Shown here piece by piece: positions 31,801-42,279 of a stretch of 64,000 nucleotides of DNA. The stretch comes from Takakia lepidozioides (taxonomy: Eukaryota; Streptophyta; Takakiopsida; Takakiales; Takakiaceae). Position numbers and translations under genes: made by a program. The number at the start of each line of letters is the position of its first letter. Within the stretch, counting starts at the first letter, position 1. The DNA is taken from positions 79,881,171-79,945,170 of the forward strand of contig CM060732.1 of assembly GCA_030704615.1 (NCBI GenBank). The letters run 5' to 3'. Under the pieces are notes generated by a model. The model saw nothing but the letters and a program-made list of their open reading frames with translations. It was not told where the DNA came from and made no database searches.

Positions 31801-34800
31801 CAGATCCACTGGTTCTCTATATTCAACTCTTTCATGATGGTTATTTTTCTCACGGGACTTGTCTCTATGATCCTAATGCGAACTTTACGGAATGACTATG
31901 CCAAATATGCCCGTGATGAAGATGATTTGGAAATACTGGTTTGGTTACTACACATTCAGATCTCAGTTTCCTGTTACTTCTTAGATGTCCCATTTCTAGA
32001 TTGGTTGATGAACCTGACTGTCTTTGATGTACTCTTTTGTATGTTGAGACCAGCATTGAATTGGAAGCGAGCTATTTGAGTGAGCAATCAGTGCTTTTGC
32101 ATTCAGGGTGCAATGACGTTACCACTTTGAAACCCACGTATTTGAGTGTTGAGAATGTACTCATAAGACGTTGTTTGTCGTAGCCTTGTGGCCATTGATC
32201 CCGCGCCCAGTTTGAGCGGAACACAAAGGGACGGAACCTACCTTTGTCAGGGGCTGACGCCGGTAGTAAGACTTACCTTGGAATAAACAATTGATCCAGG
32301 TTTTCCAGATATCCTCTAGAAATCCCTTTACACAAGCATCAACCTGCTGTGTTTGTTTTGCCCAATAACTATGCCCCAAGAGGGCCTGGGCTTTTGGCTC
32401 AGCCTCGAGACTTTCAAAGTTGGTAAACAGAGGTACAGGCACAATTCCCTTGATAGATTTGAAGAGAGCGTCTCTCTGGAGAGAGAAACCCGGACAATGA
32501 ATCAGGAAATGAATATTGTCTTCAGGTTGCCCACACAACGGGCAATTGCACTCTCCCTTTCCTCTCTGCTTCTGTTTGCTGTTCAAAGGTAGGCTTCCTG
32601 CCCTGAGTTTAAATGTCAGTCTAGTGCCGAGAGTGGGTAGACCCTTGAGGTCATCCATGATGTCCTCCCCCATGTCACAGACTGGAAACAAGTTCAGGGA
32701 AGTTTTCTGCCTAACTTCATTTTTGAGTGTTGAGAGATAGATTGTAGGGGTCGCATGGCATACAAGGTCAGTTGGAGGCTGGAATGTTCATTTGTGGTAT
32801 TGAGGACCTCCGGCCTCTTTTTAGTGGATATGCTGTTGCCTGCAGCTTTGTGCAATTTTCCTTCATTTATTTTGACCAATGCAAAAATTTACTGGAGTGG
32901 ACGGATACAGATTTGGGCAGGAACATGTATTTTGAACAGGCAGAACATTTTAGCCTTTCCTGGAAGTCCCAGGAGCAACATTTCTGTTGAAAGCTTGGAT
33001 ATAACTGACTCGTAGTTGGAATTGGCAGGAGAGGGATGTAAATGATGAGTCAGGGTGGAAATTGGTTCATGGAGATGTGTTCCGTTCCCCCCAAAATCTG
33101 GTCCTCTTGTCAGCATTGGTGGGGACTGGAGCTCAGCTAGCAATGCTCGTGTTCCTTGTGATCCTGGTTGCGAGCATTGGCATGCTATATGTTGGGTATG
33201 TTTCTCCTGTCCCTGGATGCCACAATGCAAGGACTGTGCAGTAAGGTGAAGAGTATTGAAAATCAGAAGCAAAGTTGCAAGTTACTGGTTCTCTCATGGA
33301 ATATTAGAAACAGTTCATTGTAGCATCTGTAGGGAATCAATGCACAAGAGAAATGTCATTGGAGGCCCCTTTGTAGAAGCATGTGTTTGTAAAGCAGTGC
33401 TGTGAGGGCCACCTGACTGGGAAGACATTAAACCCACTCCTGCTTCGTCCTTCTGTTGCAAGCTGGGGTCTGATGACACTTCTCCTATGTGGCAGTCGTG
33501 GAGCCATTGGCACAGCTTTCATCATGTGTTATGCTTTTACATCAGTCATCTCAGGATATGTGAGCGGTGGCTTTTATTCTCGCAATGATGGTAATTTGTG
33601 TCATCTTATCAAGTTTGTCAGGGTTAAAGAGTCCTTTGTGGTTTTTACTCTGGCTTCGATGCAATTTTTGGTGAATCAGCTTTGGTGCTCTGATAGTAAA
33701 TTGGCTTTTGAACAGAAGTAGGTTTAAATACGAGGTGTTGCAGTGTATCAACATACATGAACCATAGACTGCAGTATCAAAGGCAAGCCATAAGGCTAGG
33801 GGATCTTGGGTGACACTGCCACCAACCTTTGCTTACAAGTTTAAAGGGAATTATAGTTCTGGCCTGGAGTTTGTCCTCAGATCTCTGCACACTTGGGCCA
33901 TTAGCTGTTGGAGTTCTATGCCTTCTCATTGAGTGGTAGTTTCTATGGTGGTTAAGAACCTCGTGTGCAAGAAACGTCAAGCTACTGATCATATCCGCAT
34001 CTTAAATTTTTTTTTTTTTTTGGAAGATACTCAGTCTCTACTGGCCATCAGGCAACTGCTTACATCTTATTGTTGTGGCACTCCACTGCAGGAAAGCATT
34101 GGATCAAGTCAATGTTGCTAACTGCTTCTCTGTTCCCATTCACGTGTTTCGGCATTGGCTTCCTTTTGAATATTGTTGCCATCTTCTACCATTCCCTCGC
34201 AGCAATTCCTTTTGGCACTATGGTATGTGCTAAGCCAAGTTATGTCTCCATCCCTGCCCTTACTGTGGCCATGGCAGATGGAAGCGGTCAAAGATTCTTT
34301 TTTATTATCATTCCTTTAAGATTCTGTAAAATCAGCCATGATGCATTATCTGTCAATCATGCGATATGTTCTTCTGGAAGAATGTTATGTAGTAGTCATT
34401 ATAAAAGTTTGAACTTTTTTTGGCTGACACAGTTGTGTGATGGTTTGGTGGATGTATCAGGTGGTAGTCTTTGTCATATGGGCTTTCATCTCATTTCCTT
34501 TAACACTTTTAGGAACGGTGTTGGGCCGCAATTGGAGTGGGATCCCTGACAACCCTTGCAGAGTCAAAACCATCCCTCGTCCAATCCCTGAGAAGAAGTG
34601 GTATCTGACACCTTCAGTGGTTGCTCTCATGGGTGGATTGCTTCCTTTTGGGAGTATCTTTATCGAAATGTACTTTGTTTTCACCTCCTTCTGGAATTAC
34701 AAGGTATGATTGCATTTATGAATCCATGCTTTCACTGTAAATTTTTAGTGCTGAACCCACCTCTTGAATGTGAATGTGGAGTTATTGTTTTGTGGCCTGT

Positions 34801-35775
34801 TCAGGTCGAGAAAGTTTTACACATTAAACTTCCCTGGCCACAATTATGAGCGTACACCCAACCTAGTCCGGACAGGACAAACGACGGGGAGTGGGGCATG
34901 AGTGCAGAGTAGGAAGGGGTCTACTGCAAATGCAAAAGCTTAGCGGGATCTCCAAGGGTTGTACAGTGGATCCTGGCCTCCAGAAAGCTCTTGATCATAG
35001 CATTAGTTTGATGCAAAATGAATTGGGATGAAGGAGGGGTGAAATGGGGATTACGTGGGCAGATTTCGTCTTCAGCTGCACTGTATTAGAACTTGCCAGA
35101 ATCTTCGTCTTTTGATTGACATATAAGCAAGTCCATTCTCTGCGCATCCTGACATACACCTCTTGTTGGCAGGTGTACTATGTCTATGGCTTCACGCTGC
35201 TGGTGTTTTTGATACTCATCATAGTGACAGTGTGTGTAACTATTGTGGGGTCCTACTTTTTGCTGAATGCGGAGAACTACAACTGGCAATGGACGTCCTT
35301 TTTCTCTGCTGCGTCAACGGGAGGATATGTGTACCTTTACTCTATATACTACTATTTCCTGAAGACAAAGATGTCAGGGTTCTTTCAAATAAATTTCTAC
35401 TTCGGCTACACTCTTATGTTCTGCCTTGGTCTTGGCATTCTTTGTGGTAAGTGGAAATGTTCTTTTGTTGGTGTCATATCTCTGACAAGTTTGAATATCA
35501 TATGTGCTACAGGAAGATTGGTACCAATATAGGACTTTTGAGTACCCATGGAGACACATCCACATTTCTTGCAAGATTAGATATTCACTCAGAATGCACT
35601 TTTTATTGTCATCACTATCGTTACAGCAGCCCATAATTTGGGTTCATTGCCGCACTATTGCTTAAGATTTTGGCTTATATCCCCTCGGCGGTGTGGTTTG
35701 GGTACAGGTGCTGTTGGCTATCTAGGCTCATCATTGTTTGTTCGACGAATCTACCGAAACATCAAGTGTGATTGA
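28842..35775 (+). CDS. TMN1: Transmembrane 9 superfamily protein (nonaspanin), TMN1/EMP12-like
   Basis: Thirteen exons: 28842-28931, 29404-29599, 29862-29966, 30410-30427, 30756-30853, 31115-31267, 31804-31938, 33029-33195, 33496-33590, 34092-34222, 34461-34703, 35173-35446, 35708-35775. They sum to 1773 nt (590 aa), the length of the Arabidopsis protein. Residues 1-25 form a signal peptide ([20 protein letters not shown]...). A luminal domain follows, with [16 protein letters not shown]-like and YYSLPFC motifs. From about residue 223 there are nine membrane segments, first [20 protein letters not shown]. The C-terminus is RNIKCD; Lys-x-Asp is the known COPI-binding Golgi-retention signal of this family. 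Nonaspanins act in Golgi/endosomal membrane traffic. All introns are GT-AG and every phase joins. One exon is only 18 nt. LINE pieces lie in two introns (30610-30674 and 32155-32721). Confidence 0.96.
30410..30427 (+). other. TMN1: 18-nt micro-exon of TMN1
   Basis: Flanked by CAG at 30407-30409 and GTACGTG from 30428. Joined to the last G of the previous exon (29966) and the first GG of the next (30756), it encodes D-D-L-P-L-W and the first base of Gly. This gives the family motif FF(M/I)xDLPLWGFVGE without a gap. Skipping it keeps frame but deletes six residues conserved in nonaspanins. Confidence 0.93.
30610..30674 (+). mobile_element. LINE 3'-end remnant (family B) in a TMN1 intron
   Basis: CAATGGCCACAAGGCTACGG, CAAACAACGTCTTATGAGTA and the following CAT match the 3' end of the minus-strand LINE at 32155-32721. 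Only about 65 bp is left. TCTCTCTCATTT flanks it on both sides (ending at 30609 and at 30688), consistent with a target-site duplication within a CT-rich tract. Confidence 0.75.
32155..32721 (-). mobile_element. 5'-truncated LINE (family B) in a TMN1 intron, with 14-bp TSD
   Basis: Minus-strand frame (32691-32161) with [11 protein letters not shown], then [20 protein letters not shown], the Cys-Cys-His-Cys cluster found downstream of the reverse transcriptase in plant LINEs. Its 3' end reads ACGTCTTATGAGTACAT. TTTGAGTGTTGAGA is present on both sides (32141-32154 and 32722-32735), a textbook 14-bp target-site duplication. No RT is present, so the insertion was truncated at its 5' end on arrival. 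Confidence 0.9.
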
Positions 35776-37610
35776 GGTTTGGAGGTTTTTTGCTGCTATA
35801 AGGACCTTGTGGGGTTGTTTATATATGTGCCCCACCTTTCAAAAAGTGCTAAAAATGATTAGTTTCATAGTTCTTGGCTGTTGAGTGAGAATTGTTGCCA
35901 CAGGCATATCAAGAGAGCCAAGTCCTAATATTAAGAACCAGACTAGCGCCTAAGGGGAGATCTGTCTCTTCTACTGCAAGTTGAGCATGGAAGGACTTGC
36001 CTTTGAAATGTTGATGCATCAGGTTATATATCCAGTCCAGGAGGCTGAGCCTTTCTTCTGTCGACTAGGGGAGCGGGTGTTTGATCCTATCTTGTAAGTG
36101 TTCCTGTCACCTTTCACTAGCCAGTCACTTCATCTGCCTTATTGAAAAGGTTCTCAGAGTTGTTGGTAACTAAGCTTGTAGCATTTTCCCATGGTGTGGA
36201 CTTGCTACATACATACGCAGGCATCCCCTTCTCCTTACAATCAATGCCAGGGTGGCTAGTGTGTTTTTCTGCGCAAAAACCAAGGGTAGACTTGTGACTG
36301 GCAGGGTTGTTCCACTGGCTGCCATCCTGCTCTCTTTACTTTGGTGTTGCAGTATATGTGAATTCGTGTCAAGCACGCTGTGGATGAGAGCTCTTGTGTC
36401 AGAAAACCCTGCGATGACCCTCCTCTCGCGCACTGCTCGTCTCTTCTTGCTTGCCCCTTGTTGTTAAAAGTCGGTTCATATTCTTCACGCTCACTTTGAG
36501 GCTTCACATGACTTCCATCTTTTTTTATTTTTTTATTTTAAGGTACCTCACTTCAAAGTTATTACACATGGTAGTGTGTGCTTTATGTTGCGACAACCTT
36601 TAATATCAAGTCCGAACTATTGTCAACTACCACATTCACAGGTCCGCTGTATTTACTCTTGCCAACAAGCATAAATCTTTGGCGCGTTGAAAAAATCCTC
36701 AAGTACTCCAAAGATTTACATACGTCAGTAAAGGCCCTCCTAGTTTTCAGGCCTTCCCCTTCGGCTGGCGCCGTAGGGCTGGGGCCCCAAATCAGGAACG
36801 CCCTCCACTCGGGCCTCCCCTACGCCAAACTCACCTGGCCATGCAAAACATGGTGCACACGACATGTGGTTGACTGGTTGGAACGTTCGCGGCATGGCTT
36901 GGGGCCCTCAAATCAGGAATGCCCTCTACTCCGGCTTTCCCCTATACCAACTTCATGTGGCCATGTAGAACATGGTGCATACGACATGTGGTTGACTAGT
37001 GCACGTCATGGCAGGGGGCCCTTAAATTAGGAACGCCCTTCACTCGGACCTTTCCCTACACCGACATCTTGAGTCTTGAGTCTTGACCCATGTACACGTA
37101 CCTTTTCTTCTATAGCATTCATCCTACAACATCGTAATTTCTCATCCCATCGGTTGGAATTTCTGGATTGCACCCATTGAAGATTTTCAGGTTTATCAAA
37201 TTCCATGGTGGGTGTATGTAGGTGTTGTCCAGTGGTTGCAGTTCATGCAGTTCTTTTCTATGTTGTTGATGGGAAAGCGTTGAATTGGTTCATCTGTGGT
37301 GGTCTGCTATCAGCTGGATTTGAAATTCCGTGTAAGAATCAACACGAAGAGTTTCTCCTCCACTTCCTAGGAGTTATATTTGTCCATATAACCCGCTCAT
37401 TCAGAGTGGTAGTGCATGTTGTTCCATATTTGTCTAAACGTGTTTTGCGGGCAACATCTAATATCTCCAGGTATCTCTGTGTGTGTATTAGAACTAGTTG
37501 TAGGGTGTCTTTGAGTGGTAGGGGGTTCCTCTCACTATATATATTTATACCGTCCCTAGACAACCGTTTAGGCTATAATTAATTCAAAATGAAAGGGCCT
37601 AACCAATTTT
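35776..37610. other. Intergenic region with tandem repeats
   Basis: The first part should include the TMN1 3' untranslated region. Apart from the tandem repeat at 36781-37070 I recognise nothing; 37070-37610 leads into the truncated Gypsy pol without a clear LTR. Confidence 0.5.
36781..37070. repeat. Three tandem ~115-120-bp repeats
   Basis: Units start at GGGGCCC at 36781, 36901 and 37015. Each has AAATCAGGAACGCCCTCCAC-like and ACGACATGTGGTTGACT blocks (the third is cut short). CATGTAGAACATG-like palindromes lie inside. No coding role apparent. Confidence 0.8.
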
Positions 37611-39678
37611 GTGAATTTTTCAGATTTTGGCACCCAGTTTTTGCTCTACATTATAGAAGTGAAGGAAGAAGGCGATGGGGAGCCGAGCCCAGATTGGATC
37701 AAATACCAGGATGTGATGCCGGAGGATTTACCAAGCGGCTTGCCACCGCGAAGAGGAGTTGACCACAAGATTGAGGTGATACCGGGATCGGAACCGCCTG
37801 CCAAGGCGCCCTACCGGTTGAGCCACAGAGAGTTGGTCGAGCTGAAGACTCAGCTCAAAGATCTAATGTCAAAGGGGTACATCCGGCCGAATAAGTCACC
37901 TTACGGAGCCCCGGTGCTATTCGCAGACAAGAAGGATGGGACGCTGCGGATGTGTGTCGATTACAGGGCTTTGAATAAGGTGACTATCAAAAACCGGTAT
38001 CCTTTGCCAATGATCGACGACCTTTTCGATCGGATGGCAGGAGCGAAGTATTTTAGCCGGATCAATCTGCGTTCCGGCTATCATCAAATTTGAGTCGCGG
38101 AAGGAGATGAGGAGAAGACCGCGTGCAAGACAAGGTATGGTTCATATGAGTTCTTGGTGATGTCTTTTGGACTCACCAACGCTCCCACGACCTTTAGCAC
38201 GCTGATGAACAGCCTTTTCCAGGAGTGGTTGGATGACTTTGTGATTGTGTACATCGACGACATCTTGGTGTATTCGAAAACAAGGGAGGAGCACCTGGAG
38301 CACCTCAAAAGGGTGTTCCAGAAATTGCGGGAATGGAAGCTCTATGCCAAAGCTTCAAAGTGCGAATTCGGGGTCACAAAAGTGGAGTTCATGGGGCATG
38401 TGATTACACAGGATGGGATCAGAATGGATGACAGGAAGGTGAGGGCAATCTTGGACTGGGAGCTTCCGACTTCGGTCCCGGGAGTGCGATCCTTCCAAGG
38501 ACTCGCCTCCTATTACTGGAAGTATGTGAGAAATTTCGCCAAGATCGCGGGGCCGCTGTCAGACCTTCTGTGTAAATCCAAAGTCTGGGCATGGAACACC
38601 TTTTGTGGCCAAGCTATTGCTGAATTGAAGCAGCGGATGGCGGAAGCTCCAGTCTTGAAAATCCCGGAGTTCGATCGTCCGTTCGAGATTCATAGAGATG
38701 CGTCGGACTTCGCGATTGGAGGTGTACTGATGCAAGATGGACATCCAGTGGCTTACGAAAGTAAGAAACTGAATGAAGTGGAGCGACGGTGGCCGACGCA
38801 CGAGAAAGAGATGAAGGCGGTGGTGCATTGTCTTGAGCTTTGGCGCCACTATGTTGGTTTCAACCAGTGAAGGTGTTCACGGACAATGTCACGGTGAAGT
38901 ATTTTGTCATGCAGCCCAAGTTGTCCTCAAAACAAACTTAGGTGGCAAGATACTTTGGCGGTGTTCGACGTGGATATCCAGTACAAACCGGGACGGGACA
39001 ACGTGGTGGCCGATGCTTTAAGTAGAAAGCAGCAGCTCATGTTGGTGTACAGGGGCGAGGCGACGCTCCAAATGAAGACCCGGAAGGCTTGCCGGAAGGA
39101 TGAGCTGGCGAAGTCTGTGATGCAGGACTTGAGGATGGGGGTTAAAATCGCAGTTCCACTTGCAAAATGGACTGCTCCGGTATAAGCAAAAGCGTCTCTA
39201 CGTGCCGAAGGGAGGGATCAGAGATAGCCTCTTGAGAGAATGCCACGACAACCCGCTTGCGGGCCACGGTGGAGCCAAGCGCACTGCGACACTCTTGAAG
39301 AAAGAGTATTTCTGGCCCAAACTGAGGGAGGAGGCAGAGGAGTATGTCAAGACATGCACCACATGCCAACAAAACCGGAGTGAGTACAAAAAGCAAGCAG
39401 GGCTGTTACAACCCTTGCCGATTCCAGAGGGGACTTGGGAAAACGTCTCGATGGATTTCATGATTGCTATGCCGCTGTCAAAAGGATTCGATGCAATCAT
39501 GGTGGTGGTGGATAGGTTCAGTAAAATGGGCCATTTCATCCCCACCAAGGAGACGGCAACGACGCAGGAAACAGGGCGACTTTACTTCGTCCACGTCTTA
39601 AAACATCATGGAGTCCCGAAGGATATTGTCTCGGACTGCGATCCAAAGTTTACGAGTAAATTTTGGAGGGCACTTTGA
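37611..39678 (+). pseudogene. Truncated Ty3/Gypsy pol (RT-RNase H-integrase)
   Basis: Plus strand, in order: [40 protein letters not shown]; an in-frame TGA at 38091-38093 after [24 protein letters not shown]; the active-site VIVYIDDILVYSK (about 38247-38285); RNase H with HRDASDFAIGGVLMQDG and ESKKLNEVERRWPTHEKEM; a frame change near 38870; the integrase HHCC zinc domain (HDNPLAGHGGAKRT... C..C at about 39356-39370); and core segments MDFMIAMPLSKGFDAIMVVV and HGVPKDIVSDCDPKF. The frame ends at 39678 before the core's last Asp/Glu residues. No LTR, gag or protease is attached. It is a different Gypsy lineage from the 9.3-14.8 kb element. Confidence 0.9.
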
Positions 39679-40139
39679 AAGAAGATGGGGACGGACCTGT
39701 GAATCTCTTCCAACTGTGCTGAGACTTTGACTCGGACTGTGCTCGAGTCAGTCAAACATCCCACCATTCCTATGAGGTCCAAACCAGGTCCATAAAGTCA
39801 AGGCAAGCCATGTTTCATGAGTATCTTTGTGGCTAGTGTTTTTTCTTTTAGAAATTCCCTTAGTTAGATAAGACTAGGGTAGCTTGTGCCGCTGGCCCTT
39901 TTGTCCAGTGTCATCTAAGCCCAAGTGCAATCCCCTATGTATCCCAGTGCGTCTCCTATGTCGAGGTTAAGTGCGACCTTTAGTGTAGCCTGTGCCGTTG
40001 GCCCAAGTGTCCAGTGGCATCTATCTCCAAATGCAATCCCCTATATATCAAAGTGCGTTTCTTATGTTGAGGCCCAAATGCAACCTCTAGGGTAGCCTTT
40101 GCCGTTGGCCCAAGTGTCCAATGTCATCTAAGTCATCCA

Positions 40140-40240
40140 AGTCTGATCATTTTTTTCCACGGAATCTACGACCTGATTTGAACCGGAGACCTTTTCCTTG
40201 ATATCTCTCATGTTTAGGCTTCGATCATTGTGCCAGGAAA
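40140..40240 (-). repeat. tRNA-like promoter segment (SINE-like family C), copy 1
   Basis: On the minus strand TGGCACAATGATCGAAGCC (plus 40217-40235) resembles an A box and CCGGTTCAAATC (plus 40175-40186) a B box, about 33 bases apart. An A run follows (T run 40150-40157 on plus). Unlike family A, similarity between the two copies extends beyond the presumed 5' end. Confidence 0.55.
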
Positions 40241-40639
40241 GCCCACTTTCCTATTTTTTGCGACTTTCCAGCGACCAAAAGTACTTGAAATTCGACATCT
40301 CCCACACCGCGGTTCCAAAAATCATGAGACCAAGCCCGTGCACGCTTCCTTGTCGAGGGCTTTCCAATGGTACCAAGCACCAGGGCAGGGGCCTCGCGGT
40401 TGGGGACATCTCAAAACAAACAAAACAAACAAAACAAAACAAAACAAACGTCTTGCTTTGTATATTGGTAGGGTAGCTGTGCCGTTGGCCCAAGTGTCCA
40501 ACTTGTCATCTAAGTCCAAGTGCAATTCCTATGTATCCAAGTGTGTCTCCCATGTTGAGGCCCAAGTGCGACCTCTAGGGAAGCCGTTGGCCCAAGTGTT
40601 ATCTAAGTCCAAGTGCATCAATATATGAAGCAAGCCATA

Positions 40640-40740
40640 TCTAGTCATTTTTTTTCTCACAGAGCCTACGACCAGATTTGAACCGGAGACATTTTCCTTG
40701 ATATCTCTCCTCGAGGCTCCAACCATTGTCCCAGGAATGC
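40640..40740 (-). repeat. tRNA-like promoter segment (SINE-like family C), copy 2
   Basis: Second copy: TGGGACAATGGTTGGAGCC (plus 40715-40733), CCGGTTCAAATCTGG (plus 40672-40686) and an A8 run (plus 40648-40655). The A box here is closer to consensus than in copy 1. Confidence 0.55.
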
Positions 40741-40950
40741 CCACTTTGCATTTTTTCGTGAATTTGCAGTGACCCAAAGTACTTGAAATTCCACATCTCC
40801 CACATTGCAGGTCCAAAAATCATGAGACCAAGCCCGTGCACCCCTCTTTGCAAAGGGCTTTCCAGGCTTTCCAGGCTTTCCAACGGTACCAAGCACTGAG
40901 GGTGGGCCCGCAGTTTGGGACATCTCAAATCTACAAAACAAACAAAACAA

Positions 40951-42279
40951 GCCTCAAATGGCAATTGGCTCTCTTGCTTTGCTTTGGCACAAGATAAGAG
41001 GACTCAGCACAACACACCAATCAACGCCTTGACACGGTGTAAGGTACTTTGACCACATTTTCTCCATTGACTTGCATGTCTCCACAAAGTCTCTCTCTAC
41101 AAGAGAGCCAACAAAACAAAACAAAACAAAACAAAACAAACGTCTCGCTTCATTATCTCCACTTCTATTAATTTATTATGTCATGGTTTGCAATTTTTTT
41201 TGGGGCCCTGCGTGTGCAGAGCCCCTAGGTATTAATAAGTAGTAAGTAGTAAGAATAGGTAGTAAGATGCAGGGGAAGAGAACCCGGTTCTCATTATATA
41301 CCCTCATGGAGTGGTGGGACCCTTCTACCCCTCAAACGGTGGGACCTTCTATAAGGCTGCCCTGACACGTCACTCCTAGAAACCACCACACCCCAATCTA
41401 ACATGAACCATCCCCTATTTAATAGGTCTTACCTCCCCCCCCCTCCCCCCTTTTTTACATGACAGTTATTAATTGAACTCCTGCTGTAGCTTACTATAAC
41501 TCCCGCTTCATAATTCCTGGACCACTCTCTAAATCCCCACACCCCCTTTCAAACCTGGGCCCCTTATTGATGTGGATATTGGCCACTAGGTGTCCCAAGA
41601 AACCCCCTTTCTAATTAAATCTGATTTCATCCAACCTTACAGTAGTTGAACTCCGTGTGTCATTTTTGTGGAGGAGTAGGGATTTTCTTCAGCTGTTAAT
41701 TCTGATGCTGCTGGTTTTCTGCTGAAGACGGAGATAATTGTGAATCCAAGGGCACGAGTCAAGGGGCCACAATATGAGAACAAAGTGTTGCAATCATGTG
41801 ACCTCCTGCTGAGGGTAGTTGGATCTGGAACCCATTATGGGCAACGATGGATATTAGACAATGTCAAAAGGTTTTTGCAATGAATTTCCGGTTGTGTAAC
41901 ATTGAGATGGGTAATTGTCTATCATCATGATGTGAAATGCAATGATCAGATTGCACGATTGACAAATGCACGTCCAACCACCTCCATCTGTACATGAGCC
42001 AACCTTTCCCTACACTCAATACTTATCACTGGTTTTCCAAGCAAGAGAGAGCAAGCAGAGCTACCCCATTATACTGCTTTGCTGATGACCAAGAGCTACG
42101 GTGTGAGAAGTCCATCATCCATAAAGAAAGTGGTCAATTGCTTCAGTTTACTTCATCTGCCATTCCATTACTCGAGGTTGTCAAAACACCCAGGAGAAGC
42201 TAAGAAGGATTGAGCCAATGGGTGGGCAGCAAACCCAAATAAATTGCTTTATAGCAAAGACAATTTTAAATAGCAGTTA
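40951..42279. other. 3' flank of MIC60; nothing recognised
   Basis: Contains an (AAAAC)n-like tract (about 41109-41142), a C-rich run near 41441-41453 and no recognisable gene. The MIC60 3' untranslated region should lie just left of 42280. Confidence 0.5.

Larger units (their letters stand above)
39845..40950. repeat. Repeated module with ~115-bp subrepeats and tRNA-like heads
   Basis: A ~115-bp unit with GCCGTTGGCCCAAGTGTCCA, AAGTGCAATCCCCTATGTAT and GTTGAGGCCCAAGTGCGACC recurs at about 39868, 39978 and 40095, and again at about 40455 and 40580. A larger stretch (about 40140-40440) is duplicated at about 40640-40950, sharing ATCATGAGACCAAGCCCGTG. (AAAAC)n-like runs close each large copy. 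Confidence 0.8.
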
